From positions 744,001-808,000 of the forward strand of contig NZ_AORL01000021.1 of assembly GCF_000383095.1 (NCBI RefSeq): a stretch of 64,000 bases of DNA, written 5' to 3'. The notes below the pieces were generated by a model. That model was not told the origin of the DNA. It searched no databases and worked only from the letters and a program-made list of their open reading frames with translations. Position 1 is the first letter of the stretch, and every line of letters begins with the position of its first letter. The position numbers were made by a program, and so were the translations under genes. The DNA comes from Sphingomonas sp. PR090111-T3T-6A (GTDB taxonomy: Bacteria > Pseudomonadota > Alphaproteobacteria > Sphingomonadales > Sphingomonadaceae). This document shows positions 7,839 through 15,636 of the stretch, in pieces.

Positions 7839-9029
7839 ATGGTTTCGTTCGGGGGCGAGCGCAGCGTTCACCTGTTGAGCATCGTGGGCACGCGCCCGGA
7901 AGCGATCAAGATCGCTCCCGTCGCGCTCGCGGCCTGTCGGCGCCGGCAGCTCCGGCATCGCATCCTCGCCACCGGGCAGCACGATGTGCTGTTCGACGAA
8001 GCGCTGGCCGGCTTTCACCTCGCGCCCGACCTGCGCCTCGGCCCGCTCCTCCGGGACAGCGATCCGGATGTCGTGGTCGAGCGCCTCTCCGGCGCGATCG
8101 AGCCCGTTCTCCGCGCGGCCTCGCCTGATCTCGTTCTCGTGCAGGGCGATACCAACAGCGCCCTCGCCGGTGCCGTGGCCGCGCAGGGGCTCGGCATTCC
8201 CGTGGGGCATGTCGAGGCAGGGTTGCGATCGTTCGATCTGCAACATCCCTGGCCGGAAGAACGCAACCGCGTGCGGATCGACCGCATGGCCACCCTGCTC
8301 TTCGCGCCGACCCGACAGGCGGCCGCCAATCTCGAAGCCGATCCCGATGTCATGGGCGCCATCCATGTCACGGGCAACACCGGTATCGACGCGCTCCTCC
8401 TCACCCGCGCCGGCATCGGCCGCCACACCGCGCCATCGCCCAGCCTGCCTTCGCTGATCCTGCTCACCTGCCACCGGCGGGAGAGCATCGGCGAAGGGAT
8501 GGAGCGCATCTGCGATGCCGTGCTCCGCCTCGCGGCGCGGGGCGACGTCATCGTCCTCTGCCCCGTCCACCCCAATCCGGCGGTGGGCGGCACGATCCGC
8601 GCGCGGCTGGGCGGGCATCCCGCCATCCGCCTGCTGGGCGCCCTTCCCTATCGCGACACGGTGGCCGCGATGAGCGCGGCGCGGCTGATCCTCACCGACA
8701 GCGGCGGCATTCAGGAAGAGGCTCCTGCACTCGGCATCCCTACCCTGGTGCTACGCGACGTCACCGAGCGGCCGGAGGGCCTCGCCACCGGCAATCTCGC
8801 GCTGGTCGGCACCGATCCGGACCAGATTGTGGAGACCGCCGCGCGTCTTCTCGACGACCCTGCCGCCCATGCCGCAATGGCCCGTCCCGCCTTCCCTTTC
8901 GGCCAGGGGGATGCGGCGGAGAAGATACTCGATAGGGTTGAACAATATTTCTCGTCCAGCTCCGGTCACGAACATCCATTGCCTTTCAGCCCCGTTTGGA
9001 CCAAGGACGGCGGCCCGAAAGGAGCATGA
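7839..9029 (+). CDS. wecB: UDP-N-acetylglucosamine 2-epimerase (non-hydrolysing)
   Basis: A 396-residue GT-B-fold epimerase that interconverts UDP-GlcNAc and UDP-ManNAc for surface polysaccharides. Motifs in order: [47 protein letters not shown] and [29 protein letters not shown] prefer ATG 7839 (8 bp after GGGGGG) to the GTG at 7833. CCCCC at 7810–7814 can pair with that G run and could mask the ribosome site. The stop is 2 bp before the aroG start. The polysaccharide genes it might serve are not adjacent; the glycan cluster at 54–60 kb is a candidate. Confidence 0.92.
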   Translation: MVSFGGERSVHLLSIVGTRPEAIKIAPVALAACRRRQLRHRILATGQHDVLFDEALAGFHLAPDLRLGPLLRDSDPDVVVERLSGAIEPVLRAASPDLVLVQGDTNSALAGAVAAQGLGIPVGHVEAGLRSFDLQHPWPEERNRVRIDRMATLLFAPTRQAAANLEADPDVMGAIHVTGNTGIDALLLTRAGIGRHTAPSPSLPSLILLTCHRRESIGEGMERICDAVLRLAARGDVIVLCPVHPNPAVGGTIRARLGGHPAIRLLGALPYRDTVAAMSAARLILTDSGGIQEEAPALGIPTLVLRDVTERPEGLATGNLALVGTDPDQIVETAARLLDDPAAHAAMARPAFPFGQGDAAEKILDRVEQYFSSSSGHEHPLPFSPVWTKDGGPKGA

Positions 9030-9031
9030 AA

Positions 9032-10405
9032 ATGGCCACCGCATGGGCCCCCGAAAGCTGGCGCGAATTCGAAGCGCGACAGTTGCCCGACTATCCCGAT
9101 CCTGCCGCGCTCGCGGCCGCCGAAGATCAGATCTCGCGCTTTCCGCCGCTCGTCTTTGCCGGCGAGGCGCGCGCGCTGACGGCTGAGCTGGCCGAAGTGG
9201 CCGCCGGCAAGGCTTTTCTGCTTCAGGGCGGCGATTGCGCGGAGAGCTTTGCGGAGTTCCATCCGAACAACATCCGCGACACCTTCCGCGTGCTTCTCCA
9301 GATGGCGGTGGTGCTCACCTTCGCGTCGAAGATGCCGGTGGTGAAGGTCGGCCGCATGGCGGGCCAGTTCGCCAAGCCGCGCTCCGCCCCGATGGAGGAG
9401 ATCGACGGCGTCTCGCTGCCGAGCTATCGCGGCGATAACGTCAACGACATCGCCTTCACGCCGGAATCGCGTCGCCCCGATCCGGAGCGGATGATCCGCG
9501 GCTACAACCAGTCGGCCTCGACGCTGAACCTGCTGCGCGCCTTCGCGCAGGGTGGCTATGCGAACCTGTTGCAGGTCCACCGCTGGACGCTCGAGTTCAT
9601 GGGCCGTAGTCCGTGGGCCGATCGTTATCAGGCGCTGGCCGATCGCATCGGCGACGCGCTCGACTTCATGGCGGCGTGCGGCGTCAACCCGGAGACGGTT
9701 CCCCAACTCCAGGGCACGCATTTCTACACCAGTCATGAGGGCCTCCTGCTCCCCTACGAGCAGGCGATGACGCGCCAGGATTCGCTCACCGGCGAATGGT
9801 ACGACACGTCGGCCCACATGATCTGGATCGGCGACCGGACCCGCTTCGAGGGCTCGGCGCATGTCGAGTTCCTGCGCGGCATCAACAACCCGATCGGCAT
9901 CAAGTGCGGCCCGAGCCTCGAGCCGGACGTGCTGCTGCGCCTGCTCGACACGCTCGATCCGAAGCGCACGCCGGGCCGGGTGACGCTCATCACGCGCTAT
10001 GGGCACGACAAGATCGAGAAGGGCCTGCCCGCCCTCGTCCGCGCCGTGAAGCGCGAGGGGCGTCCGGTGGTGTGGTCGTGCGATCCGATGCACGGCAACG
10101 TCGTGAAGGCCGCCAACGGCTACAAGACGCGTCCGTTCGAGCGCATCCTCGGCGAAGTGCGCGGCTTCTTCGCGGTGCACCGCGCGGAAGGCACGCATGG
10201 CGGCGGCATCCACATCGAGATGACCGGCCAGAACGTCACCGAATGCACCGGCGGCGCCGTGGCGATCACCGACGAAGGTCTGGCCGCCCGCTACCACACG
10301 CACTGCGATCCGCGCCTCAATGCGGGCCAGTCGCTGGAGCTTGCTTTCCTGCTCGCCGACATGGTGAATCAGGAGCTGCGCGAGCGGGAACGGCACGCAG
10401 CCTAA
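9032..10405 (+). CDS. 3-deoxy-7-phosphoheptulonate synthase, class II
   Basis: A 457-residue DAHP synthase of the class II (plant/AroH-type) family. It condenses phosphoenolpyruvate and erythrose 4-phosphate in the first step of the shikimate pathway. Family motifs: [44 protein letters not shown] and [21 protein letters not shown], which contain the metal Cys and the phosphate-binding residues. The start at 9032 is chosen because AAAGGAG ends 7 bp before it and the protein then opens [13 protein letters not shown], as relatives do; ATG 9026 is too close to that site. It follows wecB by 2 bp. Confidence 0.94.
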   Translation: MATAWAPESWREFEARQLPDYPDPAALAAAEDQISRFPPLVFAGEARALTAELAEVAAGKAFLLQGGDCAESFAEFHPNNIRDTFRVLLQMAVVLTFASKMPVVKVGRMAGQFAKPRSAPMEEIDGVSLPSYRGDNVNDIAFTPESRRPDPERMIRGYNQSASTLNLLRAFAQGGYANLLQVHRWTLEFMGRSPWADRYQALADRIGDALDFMAACGVNPETVPQLQGTHFYTSHEGLLLPYEQAMTRQDSLTGEWYDTSAHMIWIGDRTRFEGSAHVEFLRGINNPIGIKCGPSLEPDVLLRLLDTLDPKRTPGRVTLITRYGHDKIEKGLPALVRAVKREGRPVVWSCDPMHGNVVKAANGYKTRPFERILGEVRGFFAVHRAEGTHGGGIHIEMTGQNVTECTGGAVAITDEGLAARYHTHCDPRLNAGQSLELAFLLADMVNQELRERERHAA

Positions 10406-10468
10406 AAAATGTAATTTACCTGTTGACGCGAGGCCGGCCTCCCCATAGAGGACCGGCCTCTGCTGAAC

Positions 10469-10544
10469 GGCCCCTTCGTCTAGCGGTCTAGGACGTCGCC
10501 CTCTCACGGCGAAAACACGGGTTCGAGTCCCGTAGGGGTCACCA
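10469..10544 (+). tRNA. tRNA-Glu (CTC)
   Basis: A 76-nt cloverleaf. GGCCCCT (10469–10475) pairs with AGGGGTC with one G·U pair, the anticodon loop CTCTCAC gives CTC, the T arm is CACGGGTTCGAGTCCCGT, the discriminator is A, and CCA is encoded at 10542–10544. TTGACG at 10423–10428 and an AT-rich CATAGA about 15 bp later may be its promoter. The RiPP locus ends 130 bp downstream on the other strand. Confidence 0.95.
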
Positions 10545-10674
10545 GTGATTTCAACGGCTTAGCAGAAGCCGCAGGTCCAGCGACCGCTTCCCAAGCTGTC
10601 CTCTCCGACGGACGCCATCTGGCCTAGCCAGGTTGCTGCTCCATGCGGTATCGCACACCGATTGCTTGAGCAGA

Positions 10675-11739
10675 TCAGGCGGCAAGCATCACCGCATCGA
10701 CGAAGTGCCGGCTTTGCGGCCGTTCCTCCAGCCGGTCGCGCAATATGTCCGCGAGCGTGTCGCGACCGCGGTCAAGCGCCTGCCAGCGCCGCTCGATCCA
10801 ATCCGCTCCCGATATGTCGCCATGAAGCAGCCAGCGATAATAATCGGCGAGGCTCGCATAGATGAGCAACGCCTGCATCATCACCACGACCGGCCGTTCG
10901 AGCCCGCTCACCGGGGAGATCATCTTGACCTCGCGGTCGGGCAAATCCGCAGGTCCCTCTATCAGCCACCAGAGCCAGAGCCTCTGGTGATAATATTCGT
11001 GGATCAGGCTTTCCGCCTGCAACTCCGGGCTGCCAGGGCAAAGCGAGGTGAAGATGCCGCCGGTATAGTGCGCACCCATGCTGTAGCTGCTCCGGTCGCC
11101 CGGACTCCAGTCGCCGGTGATCGCGATCACCCCGATTGCATCGAGGATGCCTTCGTGCAGGTCGGCTGCGTAACGCCGTACCGTGACCAGGCCGGCGAGG
11201 ATCGCATCGCGCATCCCGGCCTCCGAAACGGGGAGCCGGGCGCCGTTGTAACGCATCCCGTCATGGACGACGTCGTCGAACAGGCCGGGTAGCGGGCGAT
11301 AGACGATCGGGCCGCCGGTCACGCAATCGAGGATCGCACCCTCAACCGGGCGGACGCTGTCCTCCGACATCTCCCAGGTCGCCGGCTTGGCACCATGGGT
11401 GCGGAAATAGCGGTGGACGAGCATGGCGGGCTCGACCGGAGACAGGCCGAGCCGTCCGCGCAGGCAGCGGACATGGCGCTCGGGATCGCTTCCGGCGGTG
11501 CGTGCGGCGAGCAGCGCATGGAGATGGGGGTAGAGTTCGGGGTCGTTCCAATGAGCCTCTGAACGATCACGCAGATAGGCGTGAAGATCGGCAAAGCCCG
11601 GAACCCCGCTCAGATCGGCATGCGCCCGCGCGGCCGCGTCGAGCAGCCAGAAGGGCGCGTTGACCGCGAAGTCCGTGTGATATTCGCCATAGGAAAAGCG
11701 GGAGACCCGGCCGAAGACGAGGCGGAACAGGTCCTTCAT
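10675..11739 (-). CDS. HExxH-type putative peptide beta-hydroxylase (RiPP tailoring)
   Basis: A 354-residue protein resembling the 'HEXXH motif' family (TIGR04267), members of which have been described as iron/2-oxoglutarate-dependent peptide beta-hydroxylases of RiPP pathways. The metal motif is His247-Glu248-x-x-His251 in LIHEYYHQRLWLW. Downstream, ISPVSGLERPVVVMMQALL (274–292) corresponds to the family's SP…RP…LHG segment, but where I would expect a His this protein reads MMQA (287–290). The start at 11739 overlaps the stop of the DUF6817-like gene by 4 bp. It is the last gene of the RiPP operon, and its likely substrates are the two precursors encoded upstream. Family assignment is by remembered motif; the reaction here is inference. 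Confidence 0.75.
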   Translation of the reverse strand: MKDLFRLVFGRVSRFSYGEYHTDFAVNAPFWLLDAAARAHADLSGVPGFADLHAYLRDRSEAHWNDPELYPHLHALLAARTAGSDPERHVRCLRGRLGLSPVEPAMLVHRYFRTHGAKPATWEMSEDSVRPVEGAILDCVTGGPIVYRPLPGLFDDVVHDGMRYNGARLPVSEAGMRDAILAGLVTVRRYAADLHEGILDAIGVIAITGDWSPGDRSSYSMGAHYTGGIFTSLCPGSPELQAESLIHEYYHQRLWLWWLIEGPADLPDREVKMISPVSGLERPVVVMMQALLIYASLADYYRWLLHGDISGADWIERRWQALDRGRDTLADILRDRLEERPQSRHFVDAVMLAA

Positions 11740-12272
11740 GCAGCGTCCGCGTCCATCCGGCCGTCGAGTGCGGCGGCGAGCTGCGTGTCCGCCGGCGGCG
11801 ACAGATATGGAAGCAGCCGGCGATACGCTGCCATCGTGACCTCCGGCAAAGGCCCCCGACCGAAGACACGCTCCCGCTGCTCCACGAAATTGGCGGCTGC
11901 GACCAGCTTGAGTTCGGCTGGAATCGCCGCGAACCATGGTTCATCGGCCGCCAGCGCCTCACGCCAGTCGAGCAGCGAGAAGGCGTGGACGAGCGCCTCG
12001 GTCTCCGAGCCGATCACCGCCGCCACCGCGTCCCGGCTGCGCGCATCGAGCGGGCCGGTCTTGAATGCCGGGGTGCCGTAGACCGAGTGGTACAGCCCGA
12101 CAACGCCAACCGTCTCGCCGCAGCCCCAGGCCCGGAGGAGCCGATAGGTGCCGAGCAGATGGTGGAACAATGTCGTACCGGAATGCGACGCGAAAGCCCC
12201 GGGAAGTTCGATCAGATAGCGCAGGATCGCCTCCCCGGGGTCCGGCCCGTCAAGCGGATCGAACGATGGCAT
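11736..12272 (-). CDS. DUF6817 / HD-like protein of RiPP locus
   Basis: A 178-residue cytoplasmic protein with conserved His residues: His30, His37–38 in TTLFHHLLGTYRLLRAWG, and His62 in GLYHSVYGTPAF. This arrangement matches the DUF6817 family as I remember it and resembles a modified HD domain in which the HD pair is HS. HD-fold proteins can be phosphohydrolases or di-iron oxygenases, so a metal-dependent role in peptide modification or partner removal is possible but not shown. The gene starts 21 bp after precursor B and overlaps the HExxH gene by 4 bp (ATGA), so it belongs to the same transcript. Confidence 0.65.
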   Translation of the reverse strand: MPSFDPLDGPDPGEAILRYLIELPGAFASHSGTTLFHHLLGTYRLLRAWGCGETVGVVGLYHSVYGTPAFKTGPLDARSRDAVAAVIGSETEALVHAFSLLDWREALAADEPWFAAIPAELKLVAAANFVEQRERVFGRGPLPEVTMAAYRRLLPYLSPPADTQLAAALDGRMDADAA

Positions 12273-12293
12273 GATTTACGGCTTGGCCATGCG

Positions 12294-12542
12294 TCAGAAG
12301 TGGACCTTCACGCCAACGCTCACATCGGTGTCGGCGGCGGCAGCCCGGCCGGCAGCGAGTTGTGAAGCAGCCGCCAGCTTGGATTGGATAAGATGCGCAA
12401 GCTCCTCGTTCTTCACGGTCAGCACGCCGCCATGCACGGAGACGGCGTCGGCCTTGAGCACCGCGGACGGTTCCATCGCGACGCTGCTGGTTTCTGCATG
12501 GGTTCGGAAGGCGGTTTTCGCCAGATCGAGTTTGTCAGGCAT
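12294..12542 (-). CDS. RiPP precursor peptide B (82 aa)
   Basis: An 82-residue peptide opening MPDKLDLAK, with GAGGAAGAA upstream of the ATG at 12542. It is a paralogue of the peptide at 12591–12851. Both share VSVxGGVLxxxNExLAxLIxxKLAxAS in the middle (here residues about 34–60) and end in a nearly identical segment, here AAADTDVSVGVKVHF. The conserved helical part is the probable leader and the C-terminal strand, with alternating valines, the probable core. It has no Cys and few aromatic residues, so lanthionine or thiazole chemistry is unlikely; C-methylation and hydroxylation fit the enzymes encoded alongside. The precursor role is inferred from size, paralogy and context. Confidence 0.72.
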   Translation of the reverse strand: MPDKLDLAKTAFRTHAETSSVAMEPSAVLKADAVSVHGGVLTVKNEELAHLIQSKLAAASQLAAGRAAAADTDVSVGVKVHF

Positions 12543-12590
12543 GTCGGTTCTTCCTCAATTGTGGTCCGGCACTGCAAAACGCAGCGCGTG

Positions 12591-12851
12591 TCACTTCACC
12601 TTGACGCCGACACTGACGTCGACATCGGCTGCGGCGAGCCCGCCGGGCACGAGCCGCGAGGCATCCGCCAGCTTGGTGTGGATGAGGTTCGCGAGCTTCT
12701 CGTTCTGGATCGACAGAACGCCGCCCTTGACGGATACGGCGCCCGGCTTGGTGAGGTCGCTCGCGGCGAGTTCGACGGTGCCGCTCTCCGAACGGGTATT
12801 GAGGCGCTTCAGCGCCGTCGCGGCGACTTTCGTCGTGGTGAGATCAGGCAT
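12591..12851 (-). CDS. RiPP precursor peptide A (86 aa)
   Basis: An 86-residue peptide opening MPDLTTTK. The ATG at 12851 is chosen over earlier in-frame starts because AAAGGA lies 9 bp upstream and the N-terminus then matches paralogue B. Residues about 38–65 (VSVKGGVLSIQNEKLANLI and onward) match the probable leader of B; the end reads GLAAADVDVSVGVKVK. The residues just before the shared tail differ (VPGGLAAAD versus AAGRAAAAD), with a GG-type site in A only. The gene lies 156 bp after the radical SAM gene and 48 bp before precursor B. Role inferred as for B. Confidence 0.72.
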   Translation of the reverse strand: MPDLTTTKVAATALKRLNTRSESGTVELAASDLTKPGAVSVKGGVLSIQNEKLANLIHTKLADASRLVPGGLAAADVDVSVGVKVK

Positions 12852-13007
12852 GATAACCAGTCCTTTCCTCAGGTGGTTCAGCGTGAGCGCTCCCTTGAGC
12901 GAGCGCAGCGTTTCGATGATGGCCCCCGTCATGGAGGGTGTCGGACAAGCCGGATCGAGGCCGTAGCGCCCCGGCATGCCCGCAGGCCCGACATCGGAAT
13001 CTTCCGC

Positions 13008-15032
13008 TCAGGCATAGACCGCCGCTCCCTCGTCATCAGGGATCGTCATGACCGGCACGCGCACGACCTGAGGGTCGATCGAGATGTCGATGTCGCGCAG
13101 ATGGACGTGGAAGCGTTGCAGCGCGGCCAGACTCGGCACCTCGGCACCCATCGGGCTGGCGAGGCTCAGATATTTGCCGTTGATCTCCAGGATCGCGCCG
13201 CTCCTGACGAGCGCGTCGAGACGTTTCGCGCATTGCTCACGCGATACGGCCTGGTCAGCGAGTGCCTGGTGGATGATGCCGAGCGTGCTCGCCTCGTCGC
13301 AGATCGCATGGAGCCGGGCGTCGAGCGGAGACAGCACCGACAGTTCCACCTTCACCGGGTCCCGCAGGTCACACAGCAGCAACTGGTCGCCGAGCGGGAT
13401 GGAGAAGAAGGCGCATTTTGCGGAATGCGCGTTCCAGTCGAGGATCGCGGCGTGGAGATCGGCGGTATAGGCCGGCACGTCGCGCTCGTCGGGATAGTCG
13501 AAGGTGAAGTGGTAGGCGAGGTTGGCACGCGCCGCGCCGGGCTGCTCGGCATAGACGAAGTCATAGGCCGGATAGGGCTTCACGTTGCGCGCGCCGAGCG
13601 CGGCTTCATTGAACAATGGGCTGAAGCGGTCGAGCCGGATGCCCGCCCCGCCGTCGGGCGCCTCGAGATGGCGGATGAGCGGAATGATCCCGGCCATCTT
13701 GGCATACCATTCGGGCTGCTCGCCCGGGAAACCCCAGAGGAAATTCCACAGCACCTTGATCCCGAGTTCCGCCGACCATTTGAGCAACTGAATATTCTGG
13801 ATCGCACTGACGCCCTTGCGCATCAGGTGCAGCACGCCGTCATGCAAGCTCTCGATGCCCGGCTGGATCATCGTAATGTTGGCGGCGCGGAGTTCCCGAA
13901 GCTGCTGCTTCTTCAGGTTTGCCTTGACCTCGTAGAACAGCTTCTCGTCGATCCCGCTCGCCTGGAGCCTGGGAACGAAGCTGTCGAAATATTTGAGGTC
14001 CAGGATGTTGTCGACGACCGAAACCGCATGACCTGGAAAACGGGTGATGAGCCAGTCGAGTTCGTCGAGCGCGCGATCCGCCTGCTTGCTGCGGAACGCC
14101 ATGGCCGTGCCATTCAGGCCGCAGAAGGTGCAATGGCTGCGCTCGCCCCACCAGCACCCGCGCGACGTCTCGAAGAGCAGCCGGGCGCGCCGCTCGACAT
14201 CGGGCATGGCGCGTACCTGCTCGAAATAGGCGGAATAGTCGGGATAGGCGAGGCTGTTGAGGTCGACCGGCGCCGAGGCGATCCGCACCTTGCGGGCAGC
14301 GGGAGCCGCCCCGGCACAGGCGAGCGCAGCGATATCAAGGATGGCACGCTCACCCTCGCCGGAGACGACATGATCCACGAAGGGGAAGGATTCGAGGAGC
14401 TGCTGCCCCATCACGGATTCGCAGTTCGCGCCGCCGAAGGCGATCTGCACCGCAGGACGCCGGGCCTTTATCCGCTTCGCCAGAGCAAGCGAGGCCGCAT
14501 TCTGCTGGAAGACAGTCGTGAAGCCGACCAGTGCCGGATCGCCCGCTAGCACGCGATCGACGCAGGCATCGAGGAACGGGTCGATCACCGGGCGGACACG
14601 AGCGATATCGGCCTCGACGTCGGCGAGCGTCCGCCAGGGGGAATCCCCCACCTCCTGGGCCTTTGCGCGACGCTGAAGCGAAATATCGACCAACGCGAGA
14701 TAGGCAGCGTCGCGCGCCGGATCGGCGGGCCCGTGCAGGGCGTCACGGAACAGCCAGTCGCCGAGCAGCAGCGTTCCTTCGGGCGAACCCGTGGAGATGC
14801 GCTCATAGAGATGCATGCCGATGCGCTCGGCAAAAGCGATGGTGCAATAATGGGTCCGCGGCTCATGGCCCGCGCGGCGCAATTCGCCGGCGAGCAGGCC
14901 GAGCGCGATCGAGGGAGTGAAGAGGGGACCGAACGGCATGCTCACCAGCGCGATATCGCCGACACCGGCAACCCGGCTGGACTCGCCGCCCGACGATGGG
15001 TGAGCATGTGAAAATTGTGTCGCGGCCGGCAC
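13008..15032 (-). CDS. B12-binding radical SAM RiPP maturase (TIGR03975-like)
   Basis: A 674-residue protein. Residues about 25–245 form a cobalamin-binding-type Rossmann domain (VSMPFGPLFTPSIALGLLAG, VGFTTVFQQNAASLALA, VVSGEGERA). The radical SAM motif is Cys293-x7-Cys301-x2-Cys304 within TSRGCWWGERSHCTFCGLNG, the signature of the 'RiPP maturation radical SAM' family annotated as peptide C-methyltransferases. The last about 170 residues (after FTFDYPDERD) are a C-terminal extension that may recognise the leader. I use the GTG at 15032, which has AGAGG 5 bp upstream and lies 8 bp after the stop of a small upstream ORF; the Met at residue 32 is another possible start. Predicted role: methylation of the precursor peptides encoded just downstream. 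Confidence 0.85.
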   Translation of the reverse strand: MPAATQFSHAHPSSGGESSRVAGVGDIALVSMPFGPLFTPSIALGLLAGELRRAGHEPRTHYCTIAFAERIGMHLYERISTGSPEGTLLLGDWLFRDALHGPADPARDAAYLALVDISLQRRAKAQEVGDSPWRTLADVEADIARVRPVIDPFLDACVDRVLAGDPALVGFTTVFQQNAASLALAKRIKARRPAVQIAFGGANCESVMGQQLLESFPFVDHVVSGEGERAILDIAALACAGAAPAARKVRIASAPVDLNSLAYPDYSAYFEQVRAMPDVERRARLLFETSRGCWWGERSHCTFCGLNGTAMAFRSKQADRALDELDWLITRFPGHAVSVVDNILDLKYFDSFVPRLQASGIDEKLFYEVKANLKKQQLRELRAANITMIQPGIESLHDGVLHLMRKGVSAIQNIQLLKWSAELGIKVLWNFLWGFPGEQPEWYAKMAGIIPLIRHLEAPDGGAGIRLDRFSPLFNEAALGARNVKPYPAYDFVYAEQPGAARANLAYHFTFDYPDERDVPAYTADLHAAILDWNAHSAKCAFFSIPLGDQLLLCDLRDPVKVELSVLSPLDARLHAICDEASTLGIIHQALADQAVSREQCAKRLDALVRSGAILEINGKYLSLASPMGAEVPSLAALQRFHVHLRDIDISIDPQVVRVPVMTIPDDEGAAVYA

Positions 15033-15040
15033 GGGCGCCT

Positions 15041-15148
15041 CTACTGCTGCGCGGTTCCCTGTGCCGGGTATCGGTTCCGATGGAGGGACGCCGCATTCAG
15101 CCCGCCGCCCAAATCCACGAAACCAAAATATTTGTAAAAATCAGACAT
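15041..15148 (-). CDS. 35-residue microprotein at head of RiPP operon
   Basis: ATG at 15148 with AAAGGA 9 bp upstream, stop TAG at 15043–15041. The peptide begins MSDFYKYFGFVDLGGGLNAA and ends GTAQQ. Its stop is 8 bp before the GTG start of the radical SAM gene, so translation could be coupled. The N-terminal half is aromatic and Gly-rich; the codons shift from AT-rich to GC-rich partway. It could be a third, unrelated precursor, a leader peptide that couples translation, or a small partner protein. I recognise no family. Support comes from the ribosome site, position and spacing only. Confidence 0.45.
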   Translation of the reverse strand: MSDFYKYFGFVDLGGGLNAASLHRNRYPAQGTAQQ

Positions 15149-15636
15149 GAGAAAAATCCTTTCGATATTAGATATTTAAATCAAACTAATCGATAGGATT
15201 TGAGTCGAGTCGAAAGATTCATATAGTCGATAGTATTGATGACATTATTCCACCGACAATTTTACTAGACAAAGGTCGAATTATCTCGATCGATAAAACC
15301 TCCCCATTGATCGATATTTATTTCGGTAATTTCATACATTTCGACCCATTATCGTCACATAGCAATCATGATGCGGACGATCCGGGGAGCAGACTGCAAA
15401 ATCGCAAGTGCGGTGCCGCGGTCGCATTTGAAGCAAGTCGGACGATCGCAAGGAAGTTCACGTCAGCACGCCTAGCGGGTGGCGATGGACTGGCTCAAAA
15501 ACGGAAAACGAGATCAAAGTCGTCAACCGGATTGGTGGCAGCAGCCAGTGAACGAGCGGTCCGGATAGAGAGCGCGATGTCAGTTATGCGACATGCGACT
15601 CTTCAGGCGATGCGTCCATCGGATAGGCGGGCCGTG
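15149..15636. other. AT-rich control region upstream of RiPP operon
   Basis: This 488-bp stretch holds no convincing gene. By direct count, 15121–15360 contains 76 G/C in 240 bases (32%), against a clearly GC-rich background. The hexamer TCGATA occurs five times, at 15162, 15190, 15227, 15290 and 15311. The remainder (15361–15636) returns to higher GC and shows nothing I can name. It is the only upstream region available to the RiPP operon and probably contains its promoter. Low GC may mark acquired DNA, a silencer target or simply a large promoter region. Confidence 0.6.
15230..15259 (-). promoter_or_regulatory. Candidate promoter of RiPP operon
   Basis: On the minus strand, TTGTCG (15259–15254) is followed after 18 bp by TACTAT (15235–15230). 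Transcription would start near 15222 and leave a leader of about 75 nt before the microprotein ATG. One of the TCGATA repeats overlaps the -10. Other -35/-10 pairs can be drawn in this AT-rich stretch. Confidence 0.3.

Noticed and set aside
10431-10458. GAGGCCGG…CCGGCCTC inverted repeat after aroG as a terminator
   Set aside because: Loop of about 15 nt, no U tract, and it overlaps the likely tRNA-Glu promoter; not convincing.
12852-12977. Longer N-terminus for precursor A (MPGRYGLDP… or MTGAIIETL…)
   Set aside because: A ribosome site directly precedes ATG 12851, and the shorter protein aligns from its first residues with paralogue B.
12384-14549. 721-residue plus-strand frame across the precursors and radical SAM gene
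   Set aside because: Shadow frame with His/Arg-rich low-complexity sequence; the minus strand carries recognisable motifs and paired paralogues.
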